Of a stretch of DNA of 8,285 bases, positions 6,954 through 8,285 are shown in pieces (the first letter of the stretch is position 1; every line of letters starts with the position of its first letter). The DNA lies in contig NZ_LSIJ01000084.1 of NCBI RefSeq assembly GCF_001556185.1, forward strand, positions 1 to 8,285. Direction: 5' to 3'. Source of the DNA: Sphingomonas sp. CCH10-B3 (GTDB taxonomy: Bacteria; Pseudomonadota; Alphaproteobacteria; Sphingomonadales; Sphingomonadaceae). The position numbers were made by a program, and so were the translations under genes. The notes below the pieces were generated by a model that ran no database searches, was not told the origin of the DNA, and saw nothing but the letters and a program-made list of their open reading frames with translations.

Positions 6954-7502
6954 TCAGCCGCGGTCGACGGCGGCGAGGATCGTCGCGTTGCTCGGGCGGA
7001 CCTTGTAATCGGCAGTCGTCAGCTTCTGCTTCACGACACCGTCGGCACCGATGACGAGCACGGTCGCGGTCGGCACGCCATAGGCGAAATTGCCCTTCGG
7101 ATAGGCCGGATCGCGCAGGCCGAAGGCGTCGATCATCTTCGAATCCTTGTCCGACAGCAGCGTGTAGTTGATCGACTGGCGCGCGGTGAAATCGGCGAGC
7201 TTTTCAGGCGAATCATAGCTGATCGCGGCGAGGCTGTAGCCGCGCTTGGCGAGTTCGGCCGGCAGCGCGCGCACGTCCTTCAGCTGTGCCTGGCAATAGG
7301 GGCACCACGACGCCGAGCGGAAGAAGATCAGCACCGTGCCCTTCTTGCCCGCGATCGAGGCGAAGTTGCGCGCCTTGCCAGCGGTGTCGACCGCGCTGAA
7401 ATTGGCGGGAACCTTGGCGCCGACGGCGATGGGCGCGGCATAAGCGACCGAGGCAGCCGCGAGCGCGACCGGGACAACAAGCATGGACGGGGCAAAACGC
7501 AT
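6954..7502 (-). CDS. Exported thioredoxin/peroxiredoxin-like protein with CPYC active site
   Basis: A 182-residue redoxin-fold protein of the AhpC/TSA (PRX-like) group. Residues 1-22 form a signal peptide ending AYA before Ala23, so it should act in the periplasm. The fold opens with GAKVPANFSAVDTAGK, and the active site is FFRSASWCPYC with Cys67 and Cys70. GVPT (142-145) provides the cis-proline facing it. The peroxiredoxin signature PxxxTxxC is not kept: Phe and Ala occupy the Pro and Thr places. The CxxC pair therefore points to thiol-disulfide exchange, although PRX-like relatives with this arrangement are often annotated as peroxiredoxins. The start has AGGAG 6 nt upstream. It is a single gene, convergent with the M16 gene and preceded by a noncoding gap. 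Redox partner and direction (oxidase or reductase) cannot be told from the sequence. Confidence 0.88.
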   Translation of the reverse strand: MRFAPSMLVVPVALAAASVAYAAPIAVGAKVPANFSAVDTAGKARNFASIAGKKGTVLIFFRSASWCPYCQAQLKDVRALPAELAKRGYSLAAISYDSPEKLADFTARQSINYTLLSDKDSKMIDAFGLRDPAYPKGNFAYGVPTATVLVIGADGVVKQKLTTADYKVRPSNATILAAVDRG

Positions 7503-7784
7503 GGGAATCTCCTGACGTTGGGGCGTTCGAGGGAGTGTACGCAGCGTCCGCAGGCGATGTTACAGGCTGGACGAAAATGCACCGCTGAGGTCTGCCATCA
7601 AACCCTTCCCCTTGGACGCCAACCCCGGCGGCGAGCGCGAAAAGTTACAAAAGTGACGACCATCGCAGGGGGGTGACACCGGCTGGAGCACGACCGGATG
7701 CCGAGCGTGCGTTTTCTCCCATAGCTGCTGGAGCGCGCAGCGTAGCAGATCGTCGTTGGCGAGGCAAGAACATATCAGGAACAA
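7503..7784. other. 282-nt noncoding gap upstream of the thioredoxin-like gene
   Basis: No frame here has a believable start, ribosome site and protein-like composition. The gap must contain the promoter of the thioredoxin-like gene and the 3' end of the SRAP transcript. I found no convincing -35/-10 pair and no strong hairpin. The notable piece is a 9-bp tandem repeat at 7640-7657, in a locally A-rich stretch, followed by GGTGACACC, a short palindrome, at 7672-7680. Confidence 0.6.
7640..7657. repeat. Two 9-bp tandem repeat units, possible regulatory site
   Basis: AAAAGTTAC followed directly by AAAAGTGAC (8 of 9 identical). GTNAC halves also make an imperfect inverted repeat around AAAA. It lies about 140-155 nt upstream of the thioredoxin-like start, which is far for a simple operator. 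Function is unproven. Confidence 0.35.
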
Positions 7785-8285
7785 CTAGCGCGCGGCGGGC
7801 GCCACCGCGAGCGACCCGGCGGGGAGCGGGCGGCAGATGTCGGCGGCGGGGGCGCTGCCGTCGAGCCAGCGGCCCCAGTCGGCGCGGGGCACGATGACGA
7901 TCTGGCGGCTGTGGAACGGGGCGATGTCGTCGCCCGGCGGGCAAGTGAGCATCGTGAACGCCTCGCCGCCATGCGTCGGCACCTGAAGGTGCGTCCGCCA
8001 CAGCCCGGCGATGCCGAACCACTCGGCCCCCGCCAAGGTGAAGGACCATTTGTCCTTCCGCCCCTTGGGCAGCGGCGGCAGATCGGCGGTGTCGACCGGC
8101 AGTTCGGCTCGACGTGCGGGATCGGTGAATTCGTAGAAGGCGTCGGCGGCGATCAGGCAGCGGCCTTGGCTGGGACCATTGCGGAACTCGCGGTCGTCGG
8201 CGCGGTAGTTGTACACCGGCTTGCCGCCCGGCGCGGGCCAGCTCCAGCGGCGCATAACGGCTTCGGCGGCGGGGGTGTGGGGGGT
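7785..8285 (-). CDS. SRAP-domain protein (HMCES/YedK-like SOS response-associated peptidase), N-terminus outside window
   Basis: This is the C-terminal 166 residues of an SRAP family protein, which crosslinks through its Cys2 to abasic sites in single-stranded DNA. Cys2 itself is not visible because the gene starts beyond the right edge. The frame is open to 8285, so the Met codon at 8253-8255 is internal. Recognisable parts: WSWPAPGGKPVYNYRADDREF, with the conserved Asn of the active site (codon 8208-8210); CLIAADAFYEF, with the catalytic Glu; WFGIAGLWR; FTMLTCPPGDDIAPFH, with the active-site His (codon 7911-7913); and a following SRQIVIV in place of the more common RMP motif. The tail is short and Ala-rich. 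No SOS box can be checked because the promoter is outside. Confidence 0.92.
   Translation of the reverse strand, partial: TPHTPAAEAVMRRWSWPAPGGKPVYNYRADDREFRNGPSQGRCLIAADAFYEFTDPARRAELPVDTADLPPLPKGRKDKWSFTLAGAEWFGIAGLWRTHLQVPTHGGEAFTMLTCPPGDDIAPFHSRQIVIVPRADWGRWLDGSAPAADICRPLPAGSLAVAPAAR

Noticed and set aside
7560..7784. Minus-strand open frame of 74 codons just after the SRAP stop
   Set aside because: It needs a TTG start with no ribosome site and has no protein-like pattern or family resemblance.

Overview
The window is GC-rich throughout and codes densely. It looks like chromosomal DNA from a sphingomonad-type alphaproteobacterium. That placement is an inference from overall GC, protein wording and gene content; no rRNA or other decisive marker is present. 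I see no insertion sequence, tRNA, CRISPR array, integrase or phage gene.

Left part (1-3697), minus strand. Five genes read leftwards with short gaps and look like one transcription unit. In order of transcription they are: a soluble Fe(II)/2-oxoglutarate hydroxylase of the aspartyl/asparaginyl beta-hydroxylase (AspH/LpxO) family; a NifU-like (Nfu) iron-sulfur carrier; a RutE-type flavin nitroreductase family enzyme; QueA, the penultimate enzyme of queuosine synthesis; and an exported four-EF-hand protein that runs off the left edge. The last start codon lies 2 nt after the queA stop, so translation is probably coupled.

Middle (3698-6884). A 202-nt divergent spacer carries a perfect 14-bp palindrome. 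It separates the cluster from a plus-strand gene for an exported, double-length M16 zinc metallopeptidase. The N-terminal half keeps the HxxEH zinc motif and the C-terminal half has lost it.

Right part (6885-8285). A strong 10-bp-stem hairpin lies between the convergent ends of the M16 gene and a minus-strand gene for an exported thioredoxin/peroxiredoxin-like protein with a WCPYC active site. A 282-nt noncoding gap with a small 9-bp tandem repeat follows. The last gene is the 3' part of an SRAP-domain (HMCES/YedK-like) abasic-site protein whose start lies beyond the right edge.

Most genes fall into known families, and I do not see a clear undescribed multi-gene system. The most interesting items are the hydroxylase, which could be an LpxO-like fatty-acyl 2-hydroxylase in an organism expected to carry 2-hydroxy fatty acids, and its grouping with an Fe-S carrier. 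Others are the orphan RutE-like reductase, the palindrome in the divergent spacer, and the periplasmic CPYC protein that lacks the usual peroxiredoxin residues.
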